DNA of 64,000 nucleotides from an uncultured Parabacteroides sp. (GCF_902493135.1 NZ_CABUOD010000020.1:19455-83454); one strand, 5' to 3'; numbered from the stretch's first letter, positions 49,386 to 60,600 are shown. The notes: generated by a model from the sequence alone, not told the origin. A program made the numbers and translations.

Positions 49386-52300
49386 ATGTTGAAAATCGCA
49401 AGACCAGTCAGCCTAATGTTGATGTCTGCTGCATTGTTCACAACAGGAACAGTGTTCGCATCTAATGAGACAGCGACTCCTAAAGTTGGCATCTCTCAGC
49501 AACAAACGAGTTTGAAAGGTGTCGTTGAAGACGAATTCGGCCCTGTAGCGGGAGCCTCCGTAGTTGTAAAAGGTACAACAAACGGTACTGTTACCGACAT
49601 GAACGGAAATTTCGTTCTGGAAGTAAAAAAAGGGGATGTAATCGTGATATCCTTTATCGGTTATTTAACCCAAGAAATCAAGTACAATGGAGAACAATCC
49701 ATCCATGTAGACCTGAAGGAAGACACTCAAAAACTGGATGAAGTTGTCGTGGTCGGTTATGGCGTACAGAAAAAAGTAAACTTAACAGGATCCGTATCTT
49801 CTATTAAAGCAGAGACTCTGGAATCAAGGCCAGTATCAAGTGTATCCGCAGCATTAGCCGGACAGATGCCGGGTGTTACGGCTATTCAAAGTTCCGGACG
49901 TCCGGGTAGCCAGACAGGAACAATTACTGTTCGCGGTAAAAACTCCGTCAACGCGGCAAGTCCGTTAGTTATCGTAGACGGTGTTCCGGGTAGTATGAAC
50001 ACAATCGACCCTGCCGATATCGAAAGTCTTACAGTATTGAAAGACGCATCTTCTGCTGCCATCTACGGTGTTCAGGCTGCTAACGGAGTTATTTTGATCA
50101 CAACCAAGAAAGGTAAAAAAGTAGACCGTGCACGTGTTAACTATTCAGGTAATGTAGGTTGGTCAACCCCAACTATGCGTCCTAAATTCTTAGGAGCTGC
50201 AGATTATGCGATATTATATAATGAAGCAACTCTTAATGACAACCCGAACAATCCACTTCGTTTTACAGACGAAGACATTGAATTATATCGTAATGGCACG
50301 GATCCTTATGGTCATCCCAATACCGATTGGTATAAAGAGACCATGAACCAAAACGCGATTGAAACAATGCACCACCTTTCCATCAGCGGTGGTTCAGAAA
50401 AAACAAGTTATAGCGCATCAGTCGGTTATACGCAACAAAACGGTTTGATCGATGCCAATAACTACAAACGTTTTAATGCACGTACCAGCGTTGATTCACA
50501 AATCAATAAATGGTTCTCTGCCGGTTTGAATGTTTCAGGCTACAGAGGAACCTTAATGGACGGATGGAATAGCGTTGCCGGTATGACTCAATTCACGAAC
50601 CGTGCAACCCCTGTTGAAGGCGTACGAAATGAAGATGGTAAATTCATCTATAACGGTAAAGACAATCCTGTCGCTCTATTAGGACGTGACGGTTTCAGAA
50701 GAACAATGGACCAACAGGTAAACGGGACATTATATGGACAAGTAAACATTCTGCCCAATTTGACAGCTAAAGCTTTATTTTCAGTACGTAATGATGAAAA
50801 AAGCGAAGATGGTTTCAAAACACAGATTGTCTACGGTGCTAAAGACGAAGCGACGACCGGCCTTCGAGAAGGGTATGAAAAACAGACTTGGTGGAACTGG
50901 TACACCACCCAGGTATTGATCAACTATAACGAAACATGGGGTAAACACGATTTAGGTTTATTGGGCGGTTTTGAACAGATCGATTACCGCTACAAACATT
51001 TAGAGGCGACCCGTAAAGGCGGAGGCAACAATGAACTGCAAGAATCTTTGAGCACATTGGATGCATCTTCACAAACGAACAAAGAGTCAAGATACGAAGT
51101 CGCTCATCGTTCATATTTCGGACGTGCCCAATATAGCTTTGCTGACAAATATCTGTTAGAAGCAAATGTCCGTATAGACGGATCATCCCGTTTTGCCTCC
51201 GGCAACCGTTGGGGTACTTTCCCTGCCTTCTCAGCAGGTTGGAGAATCACCGAAGAAGAATTCATGAAAAATGCGGGGCTTGATTGGCTCAGTAATTTGA
51301 AATTACGTGCAGGCTGGGGACAAACAGGTAACGAAGAGTTGAAGGACGAAGAAGCTTATCTGACCGTTCCTTCATACGCGTACGATAAATATATGTTTGG
51401 AAATACGCTTTATTCAACCATCAAAGAAAGCCGTTACGCAAACCAGGAACTCAAATGGGCTACCGTAACAAGTATCGAAGGTGCGATCGAAGCATCTTTC
51501 CTCAACAATAAAATAGGATTTGAATTAGCCGGATACAAGAAAACAACCAACGACATGTTGTTGCTCCTTCCCGTACAGGGCATATTCGGTATGGACGCAC
51601 CCAGACAAAATGCAGGCCAGGTACAGAATACCGGGTTCGATTTAAGCATTTTCCACAACAACTCTATCAGCAAAGATTTCCGTTATGACATAAACTTCAA
51701 TATCGCTTATGTTCACAATGAATTGACAGATCTGAAAGGGACAGAAGGAAAAGAACCCGGAGACGGACGTGGCAATTTCTGGTTCCTGGAAGGTTATCCT
51801 ATCGGTTCATATTACGGATATGAAGCAGACGGTTTATTTAATTCAGCAGAAGAAGTCGCAAAAGGACCGACGCGCACCGGGACGGAACAACCGGGTGATA
51901 TCCGTTACAAAGACTTGAACGGCGATGGAAAAATCGATGCCGCCAACGATCGCAAAGTGATCGGAAAAGAGTTTCCAAGTTGGACTGCCGGTTTAGGAGC
52001 CAATCTATATTACAAAGATTTTGATTTGTCATTCTTCTTCCAAGGTGCATTCGATGTAGATGCCTACGTTAATGGTGAAGCAGCCTATGCATTCTTCAAC
52101 GGCGGTAAGGTCCTGGAACGCCATTTGGACCGTTGGACACCGACCAACCACGATGCGTCATATCCGCGTATCACAATGGCTGACCAAATCAACTATCAGT
52201 TCTCATCTTATTGGTTGCAAGACGCTTCTTATGTCCGGTTGAAAAACCTGACGATCGGTTACAACATTCCGAAAGCATTACTAAGCAAAATCAATTTGGA

Positions 52301-52448
52301 TCGCGTAAAAATATTCCTGACCGGTGAAAACCTGTTTACGATAACCGGTATGGATTCACTTGACCCGGAATCAGCTCCATCCAATGCCCGTGGAGGTTTA
52401 TACTCGAACGTAAGAAAAATATCAATCGGTCTTAAAGTAGGTTTTTAA
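49386..52448 (+). CDS. SusC/RagA-family TonB-dependent transporter (right operon)
   Basis: A 1020-residue outer membrane transporter, paralog of the left SusC. The signal peptide and carboxypeptidase-regulatory-like domain are nearly the same over about 140 residues (GPVAGASVVVKGTTNGTVTD shared exactly), as is the mRNA leader TATTAAACAAAAAACAATTA; the barrel differs more. The TonB region EVVVVGYGVQKK and plug DASSAAIYGVQAANGV are standard. No STN domain. In the orientation shown it seems to lack a promoter, and would be turned on when the upstream segment inverts. Confidence 0.95.
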   Translation: MLKIARPVSLMLMSAALFTTGTVFASNETATPKVGISQQQTSLKGVVEDEFGPVAGASVVVKGTTNGTVTDMNGNFVLEVKKGDVIVISFIGYLTQEIKYNGEQSIHVDLKEDTQKLDEVVVVGYGVQKKVNLTGSVSSIKAETLESRPVSSVSAALAGQMPGVTAIQSSGRPGSQTGTITVRGKNSVNAASPLVIVDGVPGSMNTIDPADIESLTVLKDASSAAIYGVQAANGVILITTKKGKKVDRARVNYSGNVGWSTPTMRPKFLGAADYAILYNEATLNDNPNNPLRFTDEDIELYRNGTDPYGHPNTDWYKETMNQNAIETMHHLSISGGSEKTSYSASVGYTQQNGLIDANNYKRFNARTSVDSQINKWFSAGLNVSGYRGTLMDGWNSVAGMTQFTNRATPVEGVRNEDGKFIYNGKDNPVALLGRDGFRRTMDQQVNGTLYGQVNILPNLTAKALFSVRNDEKSEDGFKTQIVYGAKDEATTGLREGYEKQTWWNWYTTQVLINYNETWGKHDLGLLGGFEQIDYRYKHLEATRKGGGNNELQESLSTLDASSQTNKESRYEVAHRSYFGRAQYSFADKYLLEANVRIDGSSRFASGNRWGTFPAFSAGWRITEEEFMKNAGLDWLSNLKLRAGWGQTGNEELKDEEAYLTVPSYAYDKYMFGNTLYSTIKESRYANQELKWATVTSIEGAIEASFLNNKIGFELAGYKKTTNDMLLLLPVQGIFGMDAPRQNAGQVQNTGFDLSIFHNNSISKDFRYDINFNIAYVHNELTDLKGTEGKEPGDGRGNFWFLEGYPIGSYYGYEADGLFNSAEEVAKGPTRTGTEQPGDIRYKDLNGDGKIDAANDRKVIGKEFPSWTAGLGANLYYKDFDLSFFFQGAFDVDAYVNGEAAYAFFNGGKVLERHLDRWTPTNHDASYPRITMADQINYQFSSYWLQDASYVRLKNLTIGYNIPKALLSKINLDRVKIFLTGENLFTITGMDSLDPESAPSNARGGLYSNVRKISIGLKVGF

Positions 52449-52471
52449 ACAACTAATTATAATTTAGAAAT

Positions 52472-54127
52472 ATGAAAAAGAATTATATATATATAGCCCT
52501 TCTGGCTATCACACTATTCGGTTTCAGTTCATGTAGCGATTTTTTGGATCGCATACCGGATGATGAACTATCAGACGGTAGCTTCTGGAAAACTCCCAAT
52601 GACGCAAAAATGTTTATTGCAGACGTATATCGCCAGGTATTACCCGGAGGTGATAACGGAGATATCGACTCGGATATCGATTCGGATAATGCAGTACATG
52701 GTATCAAATGGGCTGCCGGAGATGTATCCAGAGGTATCTATGATCCCGCCGCGATGAGTTGGAGCGGAGACTATAAAGCAATCCGCGCTTGTAACATCTT
52801 GCTGTCTAAAATAGACAATATATCTGATTACAGCCAAGCTGATAAAGAAGCAGTGATGGGAGAAGCTCGTTTTTTACGAGGTTATACCTATTTCGGACTT
52901 ATCCAAACATTTGGCGGAGTTCCCTATGTCGACCAACCGGTAGACTTGAGAGAAATGGGAAATATTACACGTACGCCGGTCGAAGAAGTCTACGCAAAAG
53001 TAATGGAAGACTTTGATTATGCAATAGCCCATTTACCCGCCCAATGGGGAAGTAGCGATTATGGTCGTGCAACAAAAGGCGCAGCCAATGCCATGAAAGC
53101 GCGTGCAGCATTATATTTCAAGAACTACGACACAGCAGCCGATGCCGCGAAAGCCGTTATCGAATCAGGAGAATATGAGTTGTTCGATGCAAATAACACA
53201 GGCAAGTATGCCCATCTATTCTGGGAAGAACAAGAAGCTTGCAAAGAGGCTATTTTAGTAAGGCAGTTCAATGCGCCGGAATTGACAAATTACATCATCG
53301 GTTGGGGATGTTTTCCAACAAAAGGCTGGGGAGGCATCAATCCGACTCAGAGCTTAGTCGATGCTTTCGAGTGTATTGACGGATCTCCGATTGATAAATC
53401 CACAACTTACGATCCCGCAAATCCATTTAAAGATCGCGACCCGCGTTTAGAAGTTTGTGTATTGCACGACGGAGAAGAAATGTATGGCGTAACCATCAAA
53501 ACAGCCCCACTGAAATCAAGCGGTTCTACCGGCGTTGCCCAACATAACGATGCTACAGCTACAGGATATTACGATCAAAAATGGCTGGACCCGTCAATCG
53601 ACCCACAATCAACAGGTTGGGACATGGGTAAAGACTGGCATGTTATTCGGTATGCAGAAGTATTGCTGACCTACGCAGAAGCTAAAAATGAGATTTCACC
53701 ATTAGATGCTTCAGCTTTTGATGCAGTCAACCAGGTACGTCGTCGTGTAGGCATGCCGGAGTTACAAAATACGGATGCAAGCAAACCGACCTATTGCGGC
53801 ACACAAGATGCCCTCCGTCAACGTATCCGTAACGAATGGCGAGTGGAATTTGCAATGGAAGGCAGCAAGCGCAAATGGGACATCCGCCGTTGGGGCATAG
53901 CTAAAGATGTGTTGAACGCTCCGTTCCTGGGAATGAAATACAAGATGGTTGATGATCCTAACGCTCCGGAAGGAGACAACGGAAAGAAATGTATCCTGTA
54001 TCAAGGTGAAAACATCAAACTGACAGGTAGCAAATATGAAGATCATAACTACCTGTTCCCAATTCCGCAGGAAGAAATCGACCTGAATCCGGCTTTGACC
54101 CAGAATCCGGGATACTCAAAAAAATAA
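52472..54127 (+). CDS. SusD/RagB-family glycan-binding lipoprotein (right operon)
   Basis: A 551-residue surface lipoprotein (lipobox FSSC, Cys21, followed by SDFLDRIPDDELSDGSFWKT). The SusD scaffold appears in GEARFLRGYTYFGLIQTFGG and the C-terminal RagB block in IRNEWRVEFAMEGSKRKWDI, ending with FPIPQEEIDLNPALTQNPGY. It pairs with the SusC gene 23 bp upstream. A hairpin after the stop may reduce transcription of the genes that follow. Confidence 0.95.
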   Translation: MKKNYIYIALLAITLFGFSSCSDFLDRIPDDELSDGSFWKTPNDAKMFIADVYRQVLPGGDNGDIDSDIDSDNAVHGIKWAAGDVSRGIYDPAAMSWSGDYKAIRACNILLSKIDNISDYSQADKEAVMGEARFLRGYTYFGLIQTFGGVPYVDQPVDLREMGNITRTPVEEVYAKVMEDFDYAIAHLPAQWGSSDYGRATKGAANAMKARAALYFKNYDTAADAAKAVIESGEYELFDANNTGKYAHLFWEEQEACKEAILVRQFNAPELTNYIIGWGCFPTKGWGGINPTQSLVDAFECIDGSPIDKSTTYDPANPFKDRDPRLEVCVLHDGEEMYGVTIKTAPLKSSGSTGVAQHNDATATGYYDQKWLDPSIDPQSTGWDMGKDWHVIRYAEVLLTYAEAKNEISPLDASAFDAVNQVRRRVGMPELQNTDASKPTYCGTQDALRQRIRNEWRVEFAMEGSKRKWDIRRWGIAKDVLNAPFLGMKYKMVDDPNAPEGDNGKKCILYQGENIKLTGSKYEDHNYLFPIPQEEIDLNPALTQNPGYSKK

Positions 54128-54148
54128 GCGATATCAATATTTACAGCA

Positions 54149-54178
54149 AACACGGGAGGACAGATGTTCTCTCGTGTT
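54149..54178 (+). terminator. Attenuator-like hairpin after susD
   Basis: AACACGGGAG (54149-54158) and CTCTCGTGTT (54169-54178) form a 10-bp stem with one G-U pair, followed by TCATTATTTT. The next ATG is only 11 nt further, so this may be a partial terminator that lowers expression after susD. Confidence 0.6.
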
Positions 54179-54188
54179 TCATTATTTT

Positions 54189-55568
54189 ATGAAGCATATT
54201 CACTGGTTACTTTTTGCCCTTCTCTTCGGTTTGCTCCTGTTCATGTTTATGGACAGCCTGGCTTATCTTTTCCCTTACCATGAGCAACAGCAACTTTTCC
54301 TGTTTACCAATTCCTATCTGGAGAGTTATTTATCAGAGCCGGGAAAGACTGGTGAATATTTTGCAAACTTTGTCATCCAATTCTTCTATCTGCCTTATAC
54401 GGGAAAAATAGTATTGGCATTTATCTTATCCTGCCTATATCTGCTACCGACATTAACCATTCGGAGGCTAACCGGGAAACACGATCCGTTACAGATAGCA
54501 TTACTTCCATCCCTTTATTTATTCATACAATTCGAATCTTCTGATTTCGAGATCAGCAGGATTACAAGCCTTTTCTGTATTTTCCTTATAACATGCTTAC
54601 TGTCCTTACTTCACAGAAAAACTTTTTGTTATGCCTCGATTCCCTGTTTCCTGCTGACAGGATTCGCATTGGGCTGGATCTATCCAGTGATTGTCTTCAT
54701 AATCCTTTTGCTAACCGCACTTTCAGCCTGCATACTGCCCCGTCTCATAAACAACCCCAAAACACAGAAAAGTTGTACAATCCTATGCCTGATTGTGTAT
54801 GCCTCATGCACATTCTATTCATTTGTCCGTACTTACAATATGCGCGAACGGTTACTGATCGAAACAGAGTTTCATGTAAAGAAACAAGAATGGGACCAGG
54901 TTCTTACCCATGCAAAAAAATATAGAGGAGAAAGCCAGCTAATGGATTATTTCTGCAATATGGCTCTTTACCATACCGGACGTATGCCTTACGACCTGTT
55001 GAATTACCCGCAGAGCTATGGAATCAATTCTCTTTTCCTGCCCTGGGTCAGCGATCCACGACAAAGCAGGTATGGACATTATCTGTATGAACAATTGGGC
55101 TATATCAACGAAGCTCAACGCTGGGCGTCCGAAGCGTTGGTAGTCTACGGAGAAACAGCTCCTACTCTCCTGAACCTGGTTCGTTACAACATTGTAAACG
55201 GACGTCAGGAAGTCGCGATGCGTTTTATCAGGATCTTAAAGCAATCCTTGTTCTACAGCAAGCAAGCTGAAGAATATGAAAGGCTGGTCCCTACCGGTGA
55301 AGTTCCGGGCTTGGCGCCTGTTCCCCAACAAAAAGAGAAGAAAGCACGCTTTGCCAATATTCAGAATTTAGGCCCGGAGCTTATATTTATCTGTGAGCAG
55401 GATTCTACCAATCGTATGGCGTTCGAATACCTGATGAGTTACCTGATACTTAGCAAAAAGACCCGACTATTCGTGGAGTACCTGCCACGAATAAAACAAT
55501 TCTCTTATCCGGGAATGCCGCCTCTTTACCAAAATATACTCGACAACTATAAACAGACACAACAATAA
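54189..55568 (+). CDS. Multi-span membrane protein with helical C-terminal domain (DUF6057-like)
   Basis: A 459-residue protein. About the first 220 residues hold six or seven membrane spans (LLFALLFGLLLFMFMDSLAY first, VFIILLLTALSACILPRLI late). The rest is soluble and helical, TPR-like (EWDQVLTHAKKYRGESQLMD, YINEAQRWASEALVVYGETA). I associate this layout with the Bacteroidales DUF6057 family of unknown function. ATG 54189 is preferred; a GTG at 54174 lies inside the hairpin arm. It ends 6 bp before the next gene, so the two are coupled. Confidence 0.78.
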   Translation: MKHIHWLLFALLFGLLLFMFMDSLAYLFPYHEQQQLFLFTNSYLESYLSEPGKTGEYFANFVIQFFYLPYTGKIVLAFILSCLYLLPTLTIRRLTGKHDPLQIALLPSLYLFIQFESSDFEISRITSLFCIFLITCLLSLLHRKTFCYASIPCFLLTGFALGWIYPVIVFIILLLTALSACILPRLINNPKTQKSCTILCLIVYASCTFYSFVRTYNMRERLLIETEFHVKKQEWDQVLTHAKKYRGESQLMDYFCNMALYHTGRMPYDLLNYPQSYGINSLFLPWVSDPRQSRYGHYLYEQLGYINEAQRWASEALVVYGETAPTLLNLVRYNIVNGRQEVAMRFIRILKQSLFYSKQAEEYERLVPTGEVPGLAPVPQQKEKKARFANIQNLGPELIFICEQDSTNRMAFEYLMSYLILSKKTRLFVEYLPRIKQFSYPGMPPLYQNILDNYKQTQQ

Positions 55569-55574
55569 CAGCTT

Positions 55575-57029
55575 ATGAAACCGTTTATCATCCTTCTATA
55601 TATAATATTGATGACTGCCTGTAGCCAGGAAAAGATCACACCGGATGCTTACATAGATAAACCTCCCACCCTGTTCCCCGACTACACAGCAGTCACATTT
55701 CCGGTCAACATCGCACCTCCCAACTTTCAGATAGAAGAGGATGGCGAGGAATTTTATGTAGAAATAGGATTCGAAGACAAAGTTGTCTTTACCCGGAAAA
55801 ATAAAAAGGGAGAAATAATTATTCCTTTGAAGCAGTGGCACAAATTGGCCTCGGCAGCAGCCGGAAATGAGTTTTATATCCGTATTTCCATCCGGCAAAA
55901 AGGGAAATGGACACAATACAAAGAGATCCGAAACTCCATTTCCGCAGAGCCGATAGATCCATACTTGGCATACCGCCTTTTATATCCGGGCTACGAGCTA
56001 TGGAATCAAATGGGTATTTACCAGCGTGACCTCACCTCCTACGAAGAAATCCCCATTATCGAAAACAGATCGGACAGATCGACCTGTATGAATTGCCACA
56101 CCTTCTTCCAAAACAATCCGGAGACGATGATGATCCATATACGGGGGAATAACGGGGGAACCATTATCTCCCGTAACGGGAATATCGGGAAAGTCGACGT
56201 TAAAAAACCGGGAATGAGCAATGGAGGGACATACGCAGCCTGGCATCCGGGCGGGAGATATATTGCTTACTCCGTCAATGAGATACAGCAGTTTTTCCAT
56301 TCTACCGGAAAAAAGCCGATAGAGGTATCGGACCGGGAATCCGACCTGATCGTATGGGATTGCGAAACAAACCGGCTTATCACCGACTCGCTTATTTATG
56401 GGCCGGAATGGATGGAGACATTTCCTACCTGGAGCCCGGACGGAAAAACATTGTATTTCTGCCGAAGCAAGGCCATCACTCCCCGAACCTCTTTGGACAG
56501 TATCTATTATGACTTGTACAAAATACCATTCGATGCCCGAAGACAAACATTCGGTAAACCCGAATGCGTATACGAAGCATCGGCTTTCCATAAAAGCATT
56601 TCCTTTCCGAGAATCTCTCCGGACGGAAACTACCTGATGTTCACTTGCTCCGATTATGGCAACTTTTCCATATGGCATCCTGAAAGCGAACTTTATCTTT
56701 TAAATCTGCAAAATGGAAATATCCGAAATATGCAGGAAGTAAACAGCGATAATGTAGAGAGTTTTCACACTTGGTCTTCTTCAGGAAAATGGTTTGTTTT
56801 CAGTAGTAAACGTGTAGACGGACTATGGGCGCATCCGTTCATTGCTTATTTTAATCCGGAAACAGGGCTCGCCGGCAAGCCGTTTATGGTTCCTCAGAAA
56901 AATCCCGAATACTATAAAACCTTTATCAAGACATTTAATTTGCCGGAACTCATAACCGTCCCGATAACAGAAAACAAACAGGGTCTTAAGCAAATCCGAA
57001 ATAAATTGTTATCTTCGCCCCCAAATTAA
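55575..57029 (+). CDS. TolB-like (PD40) beta-propeller lipoprotein with a CxxCH motif
   Basis: A 484-residue lipoprotein (lipobox LMTAC, Cys16). An N-terminal Ig-like region (about 35-120) is followed by C171-M-N-C174-H175, the sequence used for covalent heme c attachment, and then PD40/WD-like propeller blades: AAWHPGGRYIAYSVNE, FPTWSPDGKTLYFCRS, FPRISPDGNYLMFTCSD and FHTWSSSGKWFVFSSKR. Whether heme is bound is not known; the motif may instead bind metal. It is linked to the membrane gene upstream by a 6-bp gap and to the DUF3332 gene by 19 bp. Role in glycan use unclear. Confidence 0.8.
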   Translation: MKPFIILLYIILMTACSQEKITPDAYIDKPPTLFPDYTAVTFPVNIAPPNFQIEEDGEEFYVEIGFEDKVVFTRKNKKGEIIIPLKQWHKLASAAAGNEFYIRISIRQKGKWTQYKEIRNSISAEPIDPYLAYRLLYPGYELWNQMGIYQRDLTSYEEIPIIENRSDRSTCMNCHTFFQNNPETMMIHIRGNNGGTIISRNGNIGKVDVKKPGMSNGGTYAAWHPGGRYIAYSVNEIQQFFHSTGKKPIEVSDRESDLIVWDCETNRLITDSLIYGPEWMETFPTWSPDGKTLYFCRSKAITPRTSLDSIYYDLYKIPFDARRQTFGKPECVYEASAFHKSISFPRISPDGNYLMFTCSDYGNFSIWHPESELYLLNLQNGNIRNMQEVNSDNVESFHTWSSSGKWFVFSSKRVDGLWAHPFIAYFNPETGLAGKPFMVPQKNPEYYKTFIKTFNLPELITVPITENKQGLKQIRNKLLSSPPN

Positions 57030-57048
57030 CTACAAATATTAAATATTC

Positions 57049-57603
57049 ATGAAGAAAAAAAGTGTAACTTTATTGGTAGCGGCAACGCTTGCCAGCAGTG
57101 TATTATTCTCATCATGTATTGGATCATTTGGGTTATCCAATAAGCTGTTGGATTGGAACAGAAACATTGACAGCAAGTTTGTAAACGAACTGGTTTTCAT
57201 CGCCTTCTGGATTGTTCCGGTTTATGAAATCTCAGCATTAGCCGATGTATTAGTATTAAACTCTATCGAGTTCTGGAGCGGAAACAACCCTGTTGCAGAT
57301 GCCGGTACGGTAAAAACAATCGAAACGAAAGACGGCACGTATGCCATCGAAACCAAGAAAGACGGCTACCACATCCAGAAAGAAGGAGAAGAGAAAGCGG
57401 TCGACCTGGTCTTCAATGAAGCAGACAAGAGTTGGAGCGTAGAAGCAGACGGCGAAGCTACCAAGTTATTGAAGTTCAATAGTAACGACGAAGTTGTCAT
57501 GTACCTTCCCGACGGCAAAGAAATGAATGTGGAACTGAACCAGGCCGGCGTACTTGCTTTCAGACAAGTTGCCGAAGGTTATTCCTTCTACGCAGCAAGA
57601 TAA
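57049..57603 (+). CDS. DUF3332-family lipoprotein
   Basis: A 184-residue exported lipoprotein (lipobox LFSSC, Cys23). One hydrophobic segment (VFIAFWIVPVYEISALADVL, about 49-68) is the family mark of DUF3332, followed by a small beta-rich domain (GTVKTIETKDGTYAIETKKD). The function is unknown. It is the last gene before a palindromic repeat and the beta-galactosidase gene, within the right polysaccharide operon. Confidence 0.85.
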   Translation: MKKKSVTLLVAATLASSVLFSSCIGSFGLSNKLLDWNRNIDSKFVNELVFIAFWIVPVYEISALADVLVLNSIEFWSGNNPVADAGTVKTIETKDGTYAIETKKDGYHIQKEGEEKAVDLVFNEADKSWSVEADGEATKLLKFNSNDEVVMYLPDGKEMNVELNQAGVLAFRQVAEGYSFYAAR

Positions 57604-57608
57604 TTGAG

Positions 57609-57665
57609 AATTGAGAATTGAAAATTGAGAAATGTTTGTTTACTCATGATTTTCAATTCTCAATT
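57609..57665. repeat. AATTGAGAATTG-type inverted repeat
   Basis: Perfect 17-bp arms at 57609-57625 (AATTGAGAATTGAAAAT) and 57649-57665, with a 23-nt loop. It fills most of the gap between the DUF3332 gene and the GH2 gene. Similar A/T-rich repeats are widespread in Bacteroidetes gaps. It may act as a terminator or processing site. Confidence 0.75.
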
Positions 57666-57690
57666 TCTAAAGTGCTAATCTAAATTAAAA

Positions 57691-60600
57691 ATGCATATGA
57701 AACACAAGATCAAACAAACGATGCTCACAGGAGCATTGAGTTGCTTCCTTCTGGGCACCGCATTGGCTGACAATACGACGAACCGGCCTGCGAAGCCTTA
57801 CTGGCAGGACATCCAGGTCGTTGCCGTAAACAAAGAGGCACCCCGCTCCTCTTTCATGAGTTATGGAGACCGTGCCACAGCTCTCTCTTCCCGATATGAA
57901 AAAAGTCCTTTCTATTCGTTGCTGAACGGCACATGGAAATTCTATTTCGTAGATTCGTACAAAGACCTTCCCGCCAACATCACAGATCCTTCTGCCAGCA
58001 CTTCCGATTGGGACGACATCACCGTTCCGGGAAACTGGGAAGTCCAAGGACATGGTACCGCCATCTATACGAACCACGGATATGAGTTCAAGCCGCGTAA
58101 CCCTCAACCTCCGCTATTGCCGGAAGCGAATCCGGTAGGTGTTTACCGCCGCGACTTCGAGATTCCCGCCGGTTGGGACGGACGTGACGTATATCTGCAC
58201 ATCGCCGGAGCCAAATCGGGCTTATATGTGTATGTAAACGGCAAGGAAGTCGGCTATAGCGAAGATTCCAAGAATCCGGCCGAATTCCTGATCAACAAAT
58301 ACCTGCAACCGGGCAAGAACGTACTGACACTGAAAATCTTCCGCTGGAGTACAGGCTCCTATCTGGAATGCCAGGACTTCTGGCGTCTGAGCGGTATCGA
58401 ACGCGACGTCTATCTATGGTCACAGCCCAAGATCGCCGTCAATGATTACCGTATTGTCTCCACGCTCGACGACACCTACAAGAACGGTATCTTCAGTCTG
58501 GCAATGGATATCAAGAACCATTCCGACAAGGTCAAGAACATCGACGTCACATACGAATTATTAGACACAAAAGGCAATGTGGCTGCAACGGCCGAAAACA
58601 AGCTGTGGGTAAGCCCGAACACGATTACAACGACTTCGTTCGAAAAGACATTGGACAACGTGGAAAGCTGGAACGCAGAACATCCGAACCTCTACAAGCT
58701 GTTGATGACGATCAAGGAAGACGGCAAGGTGACGGAGGTGATCCCGCAGAACGTCGGTTTCCGCCGCATCGAAATCAAAGAGATCGACCGGATCGCCGGG
58801 AACGGCAAACCGTACACCGTCTTGCTGTTCAACGGACAGCCGATCAAGTTCAAAGGCGTAAACATCCACGAACATAATCCGCTGACCGGACATTACGTGC
58901 CGGAAGAACTGATGCGCAAGGATTTCGAACTGATGAAACAGAACAACCTGAACTCCGTCCGTCTGTGCCATTATCCGCAAGACCGCAAGTTCTACGAGCT
59001 TTGCGACGAATACGGATTGTATGTTTACGACGAAGCCAACATCGAATCGCACGGCATGTACTACAACCTGCGTAAAGGCGGTACGTTAGGCAACAACCCG
59101 GAATGGTTGAAACCGCACATGGACCGCACGGTCAACATGTACGAACGCAACAAAAACCATCCGTCCGTCACAATCTGGTCATTAGGTAACGAAGCCGGAA
59201 ACGGTTACAACTTCTACCAGACTTATTTATACCTGAAAGATAAGGAAAAGACCATGATGGGCCGTCCGGTCAACTACGAACGTGCCCTTTGGGAATGGAA
59301 TAGCGATATGTATGTACCGCAATATCCAAGCGCCGGATGGCTGGAAGAGATCGGCGCACAAGGCAGCGACCGTCCCGTTGCACCGTCCGAATATGCCCAC
59401 GCGATGGGTAACTCGACCGGTAACCTGTGGGGACAATGGCAAGCCATCTACAAATATCCGAACCTGCAAGGCGGTTGGATCTGGGACTGGGTAGACCAGG
59501 GTATCCTTACCAAAGATGAAAACGGAAAAGAGTTTTACGCTTACGGCGGTGACTTCGGCAAAGATATGCCGAGCGACGGCAACTTCCTTTGCAACGGTCT
59601 GGTCAATCCGGATCGCACACCACATCCGGGAATGGCAGAAGTGAAGTTCGCGCATCAGAACGTCGGCTTCGAAGCAGTAGATGCGGCAAACGGCGTGTTC
59701 AAGATCACCAACCGCTTCTACTTCACGAACCTGAAGGACTATATGTTTACTTATACCATAAAAGCGAACAACAAGATCATCAAAAGCAACAAGATGTCAC
59801 TCGACCTGGCTCCGCAGGCCTCACAGGAAATCACGGTCCCCGTAGCCGGCCTGAAACCGCAGGCAGGTGTGGACTATTTAGTTGACTTCGCCGTTACGAC
59901 CATAAAGGAAGAAGGTCTTGTTCCTGCCGGCCATGATATCGCACTGGGCCAGTTCCGTCTGCCTGTCGAAGCCGACAAGATGGCTTATAAGGCCGGTGGT
60001 CCTAAACTGACTGTATCGGAAGAAGGAGACAACGTGAAGGTGACTTCCTCGAAAGTAAACTTCGTATTCGATAAGAAAGCCGGCGTCGTCACCTCTTACA
60101 AGGTGGGCAACACGGAATACTTCAACGAAGGTTTCGGTATCCGCCCTAATTTCTGGCGTGCCCCGAACGACAACGACTACGGAAGCGGCGACCCGCAGCG
60201 TCTGGAAATCTGGGAAATCGCAAGTCGTAATTTCAACGTGACAAACGCTTCCGCTGAAATCGCAGATGGTAATGCAATCGTGAAAGTCGACTACAAATTG
60301 CCGGCCGGCAACCAGTTCGTCATCACTTATAAAATCTATCCCGATGGCACCATGAACGTGGCTACACTTTTCACTCCGGCTCATTTGGATGGAAAGAAGA
60401 TCGAGATATCGGAAGCGACTGCAACCGCCACATTCTCTCCGGGCCGCGAGAACATGAGCGAACGCGACAAGATGGTCGTTCCGCGTATCGGCATACGTTT
60501 CCGCCTGCCGGCAACAATGGATCAACTGGAATACTTCGGTCGCGGTCCGCTGGAAAACTATTGGGACCGCAAGGCAGGTTACATGATCGGACAGTACAAG

